Part shown: in pieces, positions 18,701 to 26,715 of the stretch
Layout: the number at the start of each line of letters is the position of its first letter
Numbering within the stretch: position 1 is the first letter of the stretch
Source: Sphaerisporangium siamense
GTDB lineage: Bacteria > Actinomycetota > Actinomycetes > Streptosporangiales > Streptosporangiaceae
DNA: 64,000 bases
Direction: 5' to 3'
Assembly: GCF_014205275.1 (NCBI RefSeq)
Contig: NZ_JACHND010000001.1
Span: 6,696,001 to 6,760,000 of the forward strand
Program-made: the position numbers and the translations under genes
Notes under the pieces: generated by a model
Seen by the model: the letters and a program-made list of their open reading frames with translations, nothing else
Told to the model about the DNA's origin: nothing
Databases searched by the model: none

Positions 18701-19108
18701 CTCGCCGGCACGCTCACCGACGGCGTGTCCACCTGGCTCGTCCTCGAATGGCGCGTCCACCTGTACGGGCAGACCGGCCTGAAGGTCTTCCAGCAGTGGA
18801 TCGGCGTCAACGGGGCCGAGGACATCACCTACGCCTACGACCCCACCGCCCTGCCCGGCGACCCCGGCGCCACCTACGGCCTGACCGTCGGCGCCGAGAA
18901 CGCGGAGGGCACGGCCGGCGGCCAGATCTCCGGCCCCCCGACCGAGGACTACCGCGTCCAGAGCACCCCCGGCGCCCCCGGCGGCAAACTCACCTACACC
19001 CTGAAGGTGAAGGGCGTCTCCCCAGGCGTCGGCTCCCTCACCACGGCGACCTCCACCGCCGAAGTGAAGGGCATCACCGTCGAAGTAGACAAGATCACCG
19101 TCCAGTAG
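15722..19108 (+). CDS. Secreted subtilisin-like serine protease (S8) with PA domain
   Basis: 1128 aa from GTG 15722 (CAGGAGGT just upstream). Twin-Arg-free basic N-terminus, hydrophobic AVAASLVVVGAIIP and AxA site PASAA give a Sec signal peptide. Then an I9-like propeptide (~55-200, ending VAAVQED). Catalytic triad: Asp235 in FGSLDSGAWPEHPSF, His314 in SNGHGTH, Ser631 in GTSMSAPHVAG. A protease-associated domain is inserted at ~480-580 (KIVACQRG...GAAGMILYN). A fibronectin-like domain follows (~735-830) and a beta-rich C-terminal region with no recognised anchor. The Asp motif is LDSG rather than the common IDTG. A strong terminator ends the unit. Confidence 0.94.
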   Translation: MPSNPPPTLLSRTRRSSRSRRALAVAASLVVVGAIIPAVPASAAPTPGPETASTSKWKATALTPADRVQGAKSPSGKLAKSDTALFKATGSAPVNVVVKLDYDSLAAYKGGVDGLKGTSPSVTGKSLDVKSDAAKKYEKHIEGVENAFLSALAGNVPSAKAGQRLRTVYGGIAVKVPANKAVELLKLPGVAAVQEDRLQQPLTDSSPDFIGAPTIYNKLGGSPSSGKGVVFGSLDSGAWPEHPSFKDPGNLPAPPPTKDGTPRVCDFGDNPLTPATDVFVCNNKLIGGRPFLDTYNAVYSGEVYPDSARDSNGHGTHTATTTAGGPVADANPLGISRGPIHGIAPAAAVSVYKVCGAEGCFPSDSAAAVGRAILDGVRVINFSISGGSDPYSDPVELAFLDAYAAGVFVSTSAGNSGPGAGTTDHRAPWVTTVAASTQTRTYRSTVTLTGTGGATATVSGASITAGVDSPLRIVSAAAPPYSDPLCQNPAPPGLFSGKIVACQRGPNRVLKSFAVRQGGAAGMILYNSTPLDVMTDNHWLPTVHIDQPDSTTLLNFLAANPGATAKFTQGTKTTWQGDAITSFSSRGPGGDFLKPDVTAPGLHILAGTTPTPESPLEGPPGNYYQVIAGTSMSAPHVAGAGALLFALHPDWTPGQVKSALETTAKTAGVTKQDRTTPADPFDHGGGRIDLTKAGDPGLTLDETAANYAASSNDPLNRIDLNVPSVNAPVMPGVITAKRKVTNVSGKTLAYTATGTAPNGASVTVLPPLFSVKPGKTAELTVVITAADLPDGQYFGQVNLKQVGGSRDLHLPVAFYRQEGAVPVDQTCAPATIARNTGESTCTVTVENTTLKDTEVTALTTLDAKLRLNSVTGATKVGTQIATTKTTLAARQPDKPGIAPGIGPAGYIPLDVFGITPTPIGDEEAINFTVPAFVYAGKSYNRIGVVSNGYSIPGGSSGSGDVSFTPQTLPDVSPPNNVLASYWTDLDGTGAPGILAGTLTDGVSTWLVLEWRVHLYGQTGLKVFQQWIGVNGAEDITYAYDPTALPGDPGATYGLTVGAENAEGTAGGQISGPPTEDYRVQSTPGAPGGKLTYTLKVKGVSPGVGSLTTATSTAEVKGITVEVDKITVQ

Positions 19109-19118
19109 CACAACACCA

Positions 19119-19153
19119 GGCGGGGCCGGCACCAACCGGCCCCGCCCTTTTTC
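19119..19153 (+). terminator. Rho-independent terminator after the subtilase
   Basis: GGCGGGGCCGG pairs perfectly with CCGGCCCCGCC around a 6-base loop, followed by CTTTTTCTTT. It is the most classical terminator in the window. Confidence 0.92.
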
Positions 19154-19160
19154 TTTCCGC

Positions 19161-19199
19161 CCCGGATCCTTGTGACCCGGATCCTTGTGACCCGGATCG
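19161..19199. repeat. 15-bp tandem repeat
   Basis: CCCGGATCCTTGTGA occurs twice exactly and a third time in part, right after the subtilase terminator and before the convergent HATPase gene. Confidence 0.8.
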
Positions 19200-19235
19200 A
19201 CGGCACGAGCCGGGAAGCTCACCTCGCATGGGTGG

Positions 19236-19685
19236 CTACTCCAGCACCTGGAACCACACCGACCGGCCCGGCCCGTCGTCCCGAGGCGACGCCCCCCAGG
19301 CCGACGCGATCTCACTGACCAGCCAGAGCCCCCGGCCACCGGCGCTGCCGGCCTCCGCCGGGCGGGCGACCGGCGCCCCTCCCGCCGCGCCGTCGTCCGC
19401 CACCTCGACGTGCACCCCCCGCACCCGCGACAGCAAGGAAACGCGCAGCGTCACCCACCCGTCGGCCGAACGGCCCGAGTCCGAGTGGGTCACCGCGTTG
19501 GTGACCACCTCGCTCAGCAGGAGGAGCACGTCGTCGAGCACGGGCGCGACGATCCACACCGCGAGCAGCTCCCGCGCCCAGGCCCGGGCCACCGGCACCG
19601 ACGCCTCCACCGCCGGGAACGCCCTGCGCCACCCTCCCGCCGCCACCTCCCCGCCGTGCCGCAGAACCTGGTCGCCCGTGGTCAT
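19236..19685 (-). CDS. RsbW-like HATPase (anti-sigma-factor-type kinase)
   Basis: 149 aa from ATG 19685 (GGGGA five bases before). The ATPase Bergerat fold shows an N-box LLLLSEVVTNAVTHS, a G1 box VADDG and a G2 box GGRGLWLVSEIASAWG. It lacks a phospho-acceptor His domain, as in single-domain serine kinases/anti-sigma factors of Streptomyces. It is divergent from an XRE-DUF5753 regulator with a downstream DUF397 gene; this trio recurs across actinomycetes in developmental loci. Target unknown. Confidence 0.88.
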   Translation of the reverse strand: MTTGDQVLRHGGEVAAGGWRRAFPAVEASVPVARAWARELLAVWIVAPVLDDVLLLLSEVVTNAVTHSDSGRSADGWVTLRVSLLSRVRGVHVEVADDGAAGGAPVARPAEAGSAGGRGLWLVSEIASAWGASPRDDGPGRSVWFQVLE

Positions 19686-19818
19686 GTCATCCCCGTGAGG
19701 CCGCATTTCTCCCGTCCCGGACATGGCACGCCCGGACGGAGAAGGGCCGTCTTTTCGATGAGGCATCACGCGCATCCGTCCCTCGCTCAGGCGGCACATA
19801 CTCCGCTTTGATTTCGCG

Positions 19819-19847
19819 TTCGAATAAAGAAGGCGTGTGCTTAGATT
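19819..19847 (+). promoter_or_regulatory. Candidate promoter in the 305-bp HATPase/XRE divergent region
   Basis: TTCGAA, 17 bases, TAGATT. The region 19740-19990 is much AT-richer than the average and holds no gene; the transcript would have a leader of about 135 bases before the XRE gene. Confidence 0.4.
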
Positions 19848-19990
19848 GCTCTCGTGACCGGTGAATCCATGACCGATCGGCGATCCATAAGATGACCCGC
19901 GATACCGAACGCTGGTATATCGAAACCGCTTTTCGACATCACGGAGTCGCATACGAATGGCCCGTTTTTCGCTGTTTCTGGAGGAAGGCA

Positions 19991-20818
19991 ATGAGCGTCG
20001 AACCGTTTCCCGACCCCGGTTCCCCCCGCGCGCTCTTCGGCGCGGAGATGCGCCGCCTACGCGAGGCCGCCCAACTGTCCCAGGCCGCCGTGGCCGCCCG
20101 CCTCGGCTGCACCCAGACCCAGGTCAGCCGCCTGGAGGCCGCCACGCGCACCCCGTCGAAGTCCGACGCGGAAAGACTGGACCGCCTGTTCGCCTCGGCG
20201 GGCGGCACTCATTTCGCGAACTTGTACCGACGCATCACCGTGCGCCCGGGCGGGCCGATCTGGTTCAAGGGCTGGACGGACGAGATAGAACCGAACGCCC
20301 TGGTCCTCCGCTCTTGGGACCCGCTCTTGATCCCGGGCCTCTTCCAGACCGAGAGCTATGCCCGACACATCTTCGCCCAGGAACCCCAGATGGCGCCGGA
20401 GCGAGCGGAAGAACTGGTCGAAGCCCGCATGCGACGCCGACGGGTACTCGATAGAGCCACCCCTCCGATCGTTCACGTTCTGATCGACGCCGGAGTACTA
20501 CGCCGCAAGGTCGGCGATCCCGATGTGATGCGAGAGCAGCTCGAATACCTGCTCAGCGCGTCCACGATTCCACATGTCTCCATTCAGGTCGTCGACCCTG
20601 AGTGTCTTCCTGGAATGGCAGGGCCGTTCATGATCGCGGAGTTGCCGCACGGTCAGCCACATACCGTTCACGCGGACTCTCCCGTCGAAGGACAGATCAC
20701 AGTGGCCCCGGATTACGTGAATTCAGTCCAAAGGCGATATGAAGCCATACGGCTTTGGGCCTATCCTGAGCGGATATCGCAGCGAATGATCGAGGATGTG
20801 AAGAACGAATGGATCTGA
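19991..20818 (+). CDS. XRE-family regulator with DUF5753 domain (WhiJ-like)
   Basis: 275 aa. N-terminal helix-turn-helix (~17-72): LREAAQLSQAAVAARLGCTQ, TQVSRLEAATRTPS. The remainder is DUF5753: WDPLLIPGLFQTESYAR, VLIDAGVLRR, EQLEYLLSAS, HVSIQVVD, PVEGQITVAPDYVNSVQRRY. Start ATG 19991 has GAGGAAGG. The stop overlaps the DUF397 start by 10 bases, so both are co-translated. Known relatives (WhiJ and paralogues) act with DUF397 partners in control of development or act as toxin-antitoxin-like pairs. Confidence 0.93.
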   Translation: MSVEPFPDPGSPRALFGAEMRRLREAAQLSQAAVAARLGCTQTQVSRLEAATRTPSKSDAERLDRLFASAGGTHFANLYRRITVRPGGPIWFKGWTDEIEPNALVLRSWDPLLIPGLFQTESYARHIFAQEPQMAPERAEELVEARMRRRRVLDRATPPIVHVLIDAGVLRRKVGDPDVMREQLEYLLSASTIPHVSIQVVDPECLPGMAGPFMIAELPHGQPHTVHADSPVEGQITVAPDYVNSVQRRYEAIRLWAYPERISQRMIEDVKNEWI

Positions 20819-21030
20819 GCGTCGCCGTCTGGCGGAAGTCAACGTACTCTTCCGGGAACGGCGGGCAGTGCGTCGAGGTGGCGAGCAATCTGCCGCGGGT
20901 GGTCGCGGTTCGCGACAGTAAGAACACTGGCGTCCCTGCCCTCCTGACCGCCCCGGGGGCGTGGTGCGCCTTCATCGAAGGCGTCAAGGCGGGACACCTG
21001 GGCACTCGCGTTGTCGGTGGTCGCCGCTAG
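20809..21030 (+). CDS. DUF397 small protein
   Basis: 73 aa. The DUF397 signature WRKSTYSSGNGGQCVEVA is followed by VAVRDSKN; this pattern defines the family, which includes relatives of BldB. The C-terminal third (WCAFIEGVKAGHLG) is also normal for the family. Encoded directly with the upstream DUF5753 regulator, which it is likely to bind. Confidence 0.93.
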   Translation: MDLSVAVWRKSTYSSGNGGQCVEVASNLPRVVAVRDSKNTGVPALLTAPGAWCAFIEGVKAGHLGTRVVGGRR

Positions 21031-21113
21031 CGTGCAGGGATGATCAAGTTACGAGGGCTCCGCCTGGCATCGGGGGCTTTGGTCGTGGTGGTGATGCTGG
21101 GCGAGGCGGCCGA

Positions 21114-21566
21114 TCAGCCTTGCGCCTGTCTCACCAGGGCGGCGATCCGCTCTTCCACCTCGGGTGTCACCTCGGTCAAGGCGAAGCTGGTCGGCCACAT
21201 GGGGCCGTCGTCCAGGTTGGCCGAGTCGTTGAAGCCAAGGGTGGCGTAGCGGGCCTTGAACTTGTCGGCGCTCTGGAAGAAGCAGACGACCTTGCCATCC
21301 CGGGCGTAGGCAGGCATCCCATACCAGGTTTTCGGCGCGAGGTCCGGGGCGTTTTCGGTGACGATGGCGTGGACGCGCTCGGCGATGGCCCGGTCGGAGT
21401 CCGGCATATCGGCGATCTTGTCGAGCACGTCCTGGAGCGCCAGTGCCGCCTTGTCGGCGCGTGAGGTGCGGCGCGCCGCCTTCTTCTCCTCCTCGGCGTG
21501 CTCCTTCATCGCGGCCCTCTCCTCGGCCGTGAATCCCTCGTAGCCGGTGCTCTGCTTGCCGCTCAT
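21114..21566 (-). CDS. DUF1801 (YdhG-like) domain protein
   Basis: 150 aa. The C-terminal ~100 residues have the DUF1801 pattern: ERVHAIVTENAPDLAPKTWY, GMPAYARDGKVVCFFQSADKF, ATLGFNDSANLDDG. The first ~50 residues are highly charged (EERAAMKEHAEEEKKAARR), probably a helix or coiled coil. The family is loosely tied to iron handling (Fra/YdhG); no specific function can be given. It is followed on the same strand direction by separate DoxX and VOC genes further upstream. Confidence 0.82.
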   Translation of the reverse strand: MSGKQSTGYEGFTAEERAAMKEHAEEEKKAARRTSRADKAALALQDVLDKIADMPDSDRAIAERVHAIVTENAPDLAPKTWYGMPAYARDGKVVCFFQSADKFKARYATLGFNDSANLDDGPMWPTSFALTEVTPEVEERIAALVRQAQG

Positions 21567-21724
21567 CTGTCGATCTCCTTCAAGGCGCTCGGCGCGCCGC
21601 GTCCGATGTGCTGGTGATTTCCTTGATTCCCAGATTGACCTGGGATGCCGCTACTGCGGCGGGTGTCGGCGGGTGTCGGCGGGTCAGACGGCCGCAGCCT
21701 GGACCATGGCGGCCATCGCGCGGA

Positions 21725-22324
21725 TCAGAATTGAGCGTGGGTCATCGTGTACCACGTCGGGGCGAACGTCAGAAGGGCTATCACGGCGAGGGCCGCAAGC
21801 GACTTGAGGAGGCGGGGGGTGGTCAGAGTAGCCGCAGAGGTAGGCCTGAGCGTCCATCGTCCGACCGTGATGAACGCTGCAACGCCGCCCAGGACGAGAT
21901 TCGCGGGTATGAGGCCGTACTCACCGCGGATGAGATGGAATCCCGTCGCGAGGATCATCGTCAGGGCCAGGCCGGCCGCGGCGAGCGGCGTGAGCTTCGG
22001 CTTGACGCCCGTCATCGCGGGCAGGATGAGGCCGAGACCGCCGAGCACCTCAACGACTCCGATGAAGACGATCAGCGGCTGCGGCACGACCGCATACCAG
22101 GCTACGGCCCGAGGTGCGGCCGCGTAGAGGGCATCGTCATACAAAAGGACCTTGCCGAAGCCGCTGCCTGCGAAGAAGAAACCCCACAGCGCTTGAAGCG
22201 ACCACAACACGCCGTTCAGCGTCAGCATAGTGATCCTGGCCTTGCCGGCAGGGCCGTTGAAGGTCTTGGCAGCGGTCATCGCCGTGCGCCTTGGACGGGC
22301 CGCTGGGCCGGCATTCGCGGTCAT
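21725..22324 (-). CDS. DoxX-family integral membrane protein
   Basis: 199 aa. After a 30-residue basic N-terminus come about four to five hydrophobic helices: LNGVLWSLQALWGFFFAGSG, PLIVFIGVVEVLGGLGLILP, LAAAGLALTMILATGFHLI and SLAALAVIALLTFAPT. The GSGFGKVL and EVLGGLGLILP segments are DoxX features. DoxX-like proteins are linked to quinone or thiol redox stress; role here unknown. AGGA precedes the ATG. A VOC-fold gene starts the same-strand group 48 bases upstream. Confidence 0.85.
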   Translation of the reverse strand: MTANAGPAARPRRTAMTAAKTFNGPAGKARITMLTLNGVLWSLQALWGFFFAGSGFGKVLLYDDALYAAAPRAVAWYAVVPQPLIVFIGVVEVLGGLGLILPAMTGVKPKLTPLAAAGLALTMILATGFHLIRGEYGLIPANLVLGGVAAFITVGRWTLRPTSAATLTTPRLLKSLAALAVIALLTFAPTWYTMTHAQF

Positions 22325-22372
22325 GGGTGTTCCTTTTCCGGGTGGGGTGGCTAAGGCTGGGGCGTGTGGTGT

Positions 22373-22726
22373 TCAGCGGTCCTGGAGCAGGCCCAGAACG
22401 TTGCCGTCGGGGTCGGTGACGGTGGCGACCACCCGGCCGCCGCCGACGTCGTGCGCGGCCTCCTTCACCACGGCGCCGGCGGCGGTGAGCTCGGCGAGCT
22501 TGGCTTCGATGTCCGGCACGTGCCAGTAGGCCACCGGCGAGGTCATGCCCTGCGGCCCGCCGCCCGGCACCAATCCGATGTGCTGGCCGCCGATGTCGAA
22601 GCCGACGTAGTACGGGCTGTCGGTCTGCGGCGGGCCACCGAGCAGGGCCGCGTAGACCTGCTTGGCCTTGGCCAGGTCGGACACGGGGTGCAGCACGGTC
22701 TTGATGCTCAGGGCGGTGTCGCTCAT
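22373..22726 (-). CDS. VOC (glyoxalase/bleomycin-resistance fold) protein
   Basis: 117 aa, one vicinal-oxygen-chelate unit with two beta-alpha-beta-beta modules: IKTVLHPVSDLAKAKQVYAA then LLGGPPQTDSPY, and VAYWHVPDIEAKLAELTAAG ... VTDPDGNVLGLLQDR. Start ATG 22726 has AGGAGT. Metal-ligand positions are only partly kept, so an enzymatic role is uncertain; many such small VOC proteins sequester or modify small toxins. Divergent from a large HTH-NB-ARC regulator. Confidence 0.87.
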   Translation of the reverse strand: MSDTALSIKTVLHPVSDLAKAKQVYAALLGGPPQTDSPYYVGFDIGGQHIGLVPGGGPQGMTSPVAYWHVPDIEAKLAELTAAGAVVKEAAHDVGGGRVVATVTDPDGNVLGLLQDR

Positions 22727-22818
22727 CGTCACTCCTAGGGTCGCGGTCCGATGTTCATCGGCCTGTTGTTCATGTGCCCTCAGCTTCGCCTCTCGGCAGG
22801 TCGGACCACATCCGTGGC

Positions 22819-22882
22819 GGCCACGGAACGCGAGCACGGAGCCGGCCACGGAACGCGAGCACGGAGCGGAGTCCCGTGCTCG
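22819..22882. repeat. 25-bp tandem duplication with hairpin, upstream of the NB-ARC regulator
   Basis: Bases 22819-22843 and 22844-22868 are the same except at the last base. The end of the second copy (GAGCACGG) also pairs with CCGTGCTC at 22875-22882, giving a hairpin about 40 bases before the regulator start. A repeated operator is possible. Confidence 0.7.
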
Positions 22883-22922
22883 CCCGGAGGGGGCACATTG
22901 GGACCTACGGCAGAATGGGACG

Positions 22923-25742
22923 ATGGCGGCCACGGTGGACGTATCACCTCGGGAGGCCGAGGTCCTGGAGCTGATCGGCGAGCATCTCAGCAACGCCGAG
23001 ATCGGGGCTCGGCTGTTCATCTCGGTGCGGACCGTGGAGAGTCACGTCTCTTCGCTGCTGCGCAAGCTGGAGGTGCCGGACCGGCGGGCGCTCGCCGGCC
23101 GGGCGGCCAGGCCGATCGCGGCTGACGGGACGACCGGGACGACGCACCCCGCGCCGGTCCTGCCGACGCCGTTGACCTCGTTCGTCGGCCGGGCGAGCGA
23201 GCGGGCCGAGCTGACCAAGATGATCGAGACCGGGCGGCAGGTGACCGCCCTCGGCCCCGGTGGGGTGGGAAAGACCAGGCTCGCACTGACGGTGGCCGCG
23301 GACGCGGCCGAAACGTACGCCGATGGGGTGTGGTTCGTCGACCTGGTGCCGGTCACCGGCCCGGGCATGGTCGCGGCCGCGGCCGCCGGCGCGCTCGGCC
23401 TCGGCGAGGAGCCCGGCCGCGATCTGACCGAGTCGGTGATCGCCGCGCTGGCCGGCCGGCACGCGCTGCTGGTGCTGGACAACTGCGAGCAGGTACGGGA
23501 CGGGGTGGCGCTGTTCCTGGAACGGCTGCTGGCGGCATGCCCCCGGCTGGCGGTGCTGGCGACCAGCCGGGCCCGGCTGATGGTGCCGTTCGAGCGGATC
23601 TACCAGGTGCCGCCGCTGTCGCTGGGGGGCGACGGCGATTCGGACGCGGTCGCGCTGTTCACGGAAAGGGCGGCGGCGGTCGGCCGGTCGCTGGACCCGT
23701 CGCTGCGCGCCCAGGTAGCCGCGATCTGCGACCGGCTGGACGGGATGGCGCTGGCGATCGAGCTGGCCGCCGCCCGGTACCCCACCCTCGGCCTGGACGG
23801 CCTCACCGCCGCCCTGTCTCACCCGCTTCGAATGCTGACCGGCGGCTCCCGCGCCGAAGACCGGCACCGCTCGGTACGGGCCGCGCTGGACTGGAGTCAC
23901 GCACTGTTGGAACCGTCCGACCGCGCGCTGCTGCGCCAGGTGTCATTGTTCGTGGCGCCGTTCACCGCCGCGGCGGCGGCGGAGGTGGCCGGGGTGGATG
24001 GAGGCATCGTCGCCGACGGGCTGGCCCGGCTCGCCGAGCAGAGCCTGCTGGTGGTGACGCCCGTGCCCGGCGGCACCGGCTACCGGGCGCTGGAGACCAT
24101 CCGGCAGTACGGGACCGAGCGACTCGCCGAGGCCGGTGAGCTGGCCGAGACCCGATCCCGGCACCTGCGCTGGTGCCTGGCCAGGGCCGCCGACCTCGCG
24201 GCGGTGTCCCCGGACTGGCGGGCCCGCTTCGACGCGGTCGCCGACGACCTGCGCGCCGCGCTGAAGTGGGCGGCCGATCTGCCGGAGCACCGCGCTGACG
24301 CCCACCGTCTCGCCCGTTCGCTGGCGGACCTGACCTTCACCCGCCACCTGGTCGGCGAGTCCCAGGCCCGCTTCGAGCAGGCCGCCGCGCTCGCCGAGGA
24401 CCCGGCCGACGCCGCGCCGATGCTGCGAAACGCCGCCGCCGTCGCCGGTTGCCGGATGCGCGGCGACGACATGTACCGCCTGCACCGCGAGGCCGCGGAC
24501 GCCGCCCGCCGTGCGGGCGACACGGCGGGCGCCGCCACCGGCCTGGCGACCGTCGCGACGACGGCGTTCCGCTTTTCCAGCAAGTTCGTCCGCGTCCCAC
24601 CCCGGGAGGAAGCCATCGGCCTGATCACCGAGGCCCGCGGCCTGGCCGGGGAGTCCCCGTCCGCTCAGGCGGCGGTGGCATTGGCCGAGGCCGGGATGGC
24701 TCTCCTGGATGCCTTCGAGACGGCCCAGAGCGGTGCGGGGGGTGGGCGCGGCGACGCGCTGCCGGAGACGATCAAGTGGGCCGAGCGGGCAGTGGAGCTC
24801 GCCCGGCGGACCAATGATCCGCTCGCTGAATCCGCCGCGCTTGACACGTTCGCCGCCGTCCGGAGTTGGGCCGGGGACACGTTCGGCGCGGCCGAGACGA
24901 TCCGGCGTCGGGCCGGGCTCCTGGCCGCCGCGCCGGTCACCCCGGCCGGCACCCATGAACTGATCGACGCCCTCGCCGAGGCCGCCGAAGCGGCCCTCGG
25001 CATCGGTGATCTGCCCGGTGCCCGCCGCTGGGCCCGGCAGCTGGCCGATCATCCGCTGCTGGCCGAGGTCGGGCATCGCGCGACGAGCCTTCTGCTGGTG
25101 GCCGACGCGCTGGCGGGCAACGTCGACGAGGTGCTCACTGGCGGCGTCCGGTTCCTGGACACGTGGCGGCGGAGCGGCAGCCGGGACACCCCGGTCCTCG
25201 GCGCGGCGGCGGCAGGGGTCATCATGGTCCACGGCCTGCGCCACGACGACGAGGCCCAGCGCGAATGGCAGGAGGTCCTGAACCAGCCCGAAACCTTGTC
25301 CGAACACGCCCATGGCTACGGCGCGGTCTTCGACGCGATCCTCCTGCTCCACCACGGCCAGGCGGCGCGGGCACTGGAGCGGATGGCGCCCGATCCCGAA
25401 GAGGTCTGGCGATGGATCACCTGGACCTGGCTTCACTGGTACGTAGCGCTGCGCGCCGAGGCCACGGTGCTCGCCGGTAGCCCCAACGCCGCCGAACGCC
25501 TCGCCGACGCCCGGACCGTCGTGAGCGGCAATCCGATCGCCACCGCCATCGTGGAACGAGCCCAGGCCCTGCTCGACAAGGACCGGAAACGCGTGCTCGC
25601 CACAGCGGACGCGTTCGAGACCGCCGGTTGCCGCTACCAGTCGGCACGAAGCCTGATACTCACGGGCGGCGAGCACGCCGCCCGTGGCACGGCCCTGCTC
25701 TCCGACCTCGGACTCGCACCCATGGCCGTACCTGGCGGATGA
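22923..25742 (+). CDS. Large LuxR-HTH / NB-ARC ATPase regulator
   Basis: 939 aa. The LuxR-type helix-turn-helix is at the N-terminus (~7-60: SPREAEVLELIGEHLSNAEI, SVRTVESHVSSLLRKLEVPD). An AP-ATPase/NB-ARC module follows: TSFVGRASERAELTKMI, P-loop GPGGVGKTRLAL (~115), Walker B ALLVLDNCEQV, SRARLMVPFERIYQVPPLSL, RALDWSHALL-type winged segment. The last ~450 residues are helical TPR-like. This STAND-type architecture suggests a signal-gated switch. Start ATG 22923. The partner signal is unknown; divergent VOC, DoxX and DUF1801 genes could be targets. Confidence 0.9.
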   Translation: MAATVDVSPREAEVLELIGEHLSNAEIGARLFISVRTVESHVSSLLRKLEVPDRRALAGRAARPIAADGTTGTTHPAPVLPTPLTSFVGRASERAELTKMIETGRQVTALGPGGVGKTRLALTVAADAAETYADGVWFVDLVPVTGPGMVAAAAAGALGLGEEPGRDLTESVIAALAGRHALLVLDNCEQVRDGVALFLERLLAACPRLAVLATSRARLMVPFERIYQVPPLSLGGDGDSDAVALFTERAAAVGRSLDPSLRAQVAAICDRLDGMALAIELAAARYPTLGLDGLTAALSHPLRMLTGGSRAEDRHRSVRAALDWSHALLEPSDRALLRQVSLFVAPFTAAAAAEVAGVDGGIVADGLARLAEQSLLVVTPVPGGTGYRALETIRQYGTERLAEAGELAETRSRHLRWCLARAADLAAVSPDWRARFDAVADDLRAALKWAADLPEHRADAHRLARSLADLTFTRHLVGESQARFEQAAALAEDPADAAPMLRNAAAVAGCRMRGDDMYRLHREAADAARRAGDTAGAATGLATVATTAFRFSSKFVRVPPREEAIGLITEARGLAGESPSAQAAVALAEAGMALLDAFETAQSGAGGGRGDALPETIKWAERAVELARRTNDPLAESAALDTFAAVRSWAGDTFGAAETIRRRAGLLAAAPVTPAGTHELIDALAEAAEAALGIGDLPGARRWARQLADHPLLAEVGHRATSLLLVADALAGNVDEVLTGGVRFLDTWRRSGSRDTPVLGAAAAGVIMVHGLRHDDEAQREWQEVLNQPETLSEHAHGYGAVFDAILLLHHGQAARALERMAPDPEEVWRWITWTWLHWYVALRAEATVLAGSPNAAERLADARTVVSGNPIATAIVERAQALLDKDRKRVLATADAFETAGCRYQSARSLILTGGEHAARGTALLSDLGLAPMAVPGG

Positions 25743-26108
25743 TCCTGTCGTTCTCATGAAGACCGCTGAGACGTAGCCGTAATGGCCACGTCAGGCCAGG
25801 CCCCTTTCCCGGAGCACGGCAGGGGGTGCGCCATCGCAGGCGGACGAGCCGACATCCGAGACCGAAGATCACCGCCCTGCGCGGTGGAGGCGTCAGCCTC
25901 ACCGCGGCCGCGCCGCCATCACCTCCTGGCTGACCTGGTGCCGGCCGGCGGCGGTGACACTGCGCCGGCGCACCGCCTGAGCGGAGACATCACATCTACG
26001 TCACGCCGAAGTGACGCTCGGCTTCTGATGATGGGCTTGCCCCCTGTCCCCAGAAGAAGGGATCGAAAAAAGGCAGGTCAGCCAGACGCGCTCACACGGG
26101 AGACAGCG
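25743..26108. other. 366-bp intergenic region, nothing firmly assignable
   Basis: No credible ORF, RNA gene or strong terminator. A small inverted repeat TCACGCCGAAGTGA (about 25998-26011) is the only structure seen; a GGGAG site before ATG 26109 marks the next gene. Confidence 0.5.
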
Positions 26109-26663
26109 ATGACGAGAAAGTCCGTGCGCCGGGTGCTCGCCGGTGCCGTGGGAACCTGTTGCCTCGCGGGAATGGTTCAGATGGCGGCGAGTCCGGCCAT
26201 CGCGCAGGCGACGCACAAGGCGACGCAGCCGATCACCACGTCGATGCCCGCGGACAACGGAGACGACTGGGGCCGCGACCGGGACCGCGACGGCGGCTGG
26301 GACCGCGACGGCAGCTCCAGGCGCGGCAGAGACCGCGACTGGGACCGCGACGGCAGCTGGGATCGGGGCGAAAGCTCCAGACGCGGCCGAGGCTTCGAGC
26401 GCGAGCGCGAGATCAGCCCCCGGCGCGGCCGGGAGATGGAACGCCGCGAGATGGAGCGCCGCGAGAGCTCAAGGCGCGACTGGGACCGCGACCGGGGCGA
26501 AAGCTCCAGGCGCGGCCGAGGCTTCGAGCGCGAGCGCGAGATCAGCCCCCGGCGCGGCCGGGAGATGGAACGCCGCGAGATCAGCCCCCGGCGGAGCCGC
26601 GAGATGGAGCGCGGCCGGGAGATCAGCCCCCGCCGGAGCCGAGAGAGTGAAAGGCGGTACTGA
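26109..26663 (+). CDS. Exported Arg/Asp/Glu-rich low-complexity repeat protein
   Basis: 184 aa. Signal peptide: MTRKSVRRVLAGAVGTCCLAG, then MVQMAASPAIAQA with a likely cleavage after AIA-Q-A (~34). The mature part has a short neutral linker ending MPADNGDDWGRDRD and then only charged repeats: DRDGxWDRDGSS, SSRRGRGFEREREISPRRGR, EMERRE. A 43-codon unit is duplicated. The composition resembles SR/RD proteins rather than any enzyme; a cell-wall or polyanion-binding role is a guess. I do not recognise a family. A Cys pair (TCCLAG) in the signal could suggest lipidation but the lipobox is poor. Confidence 0.7.
   Translation: MTRKSVRRVLAGAVGTCCLAGMVQMAASPAIAQATHKATQPITTSMPADNGDDWGRDRDRDGGWDRDGSSRRGRDRDWDRDGSWDRGESSRRGRGFEREREISPRRGREMERREMERRESSRRDWDRDRGESSRRGRGFEREREISPRRGREMERREISPRRSREMERGREISPRRSRESERRY
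26364..26581 (+). repeat. 89-bp direct repeat inside the exported charged protein
   Basis: Bases 26364-26452 and 26493-26581 differ at a single position. The offset is 129 bases (43 codons), so the frame is kept and the duplication is recent. Confidence 0.9.
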
Positions 26664-26715
26664 GAGCAGCGCCGCCACGCTCTGACCCGTCATCTCGGCG
26701 GGTCAGGACGGCGCA

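Noticed and set aside
15767-19339. 1190-codon minus-strand ORF opposite the subtilase
   Set aside because: Antisense shadow; the plus strand has signal peptide, catalytic triad and terminator.
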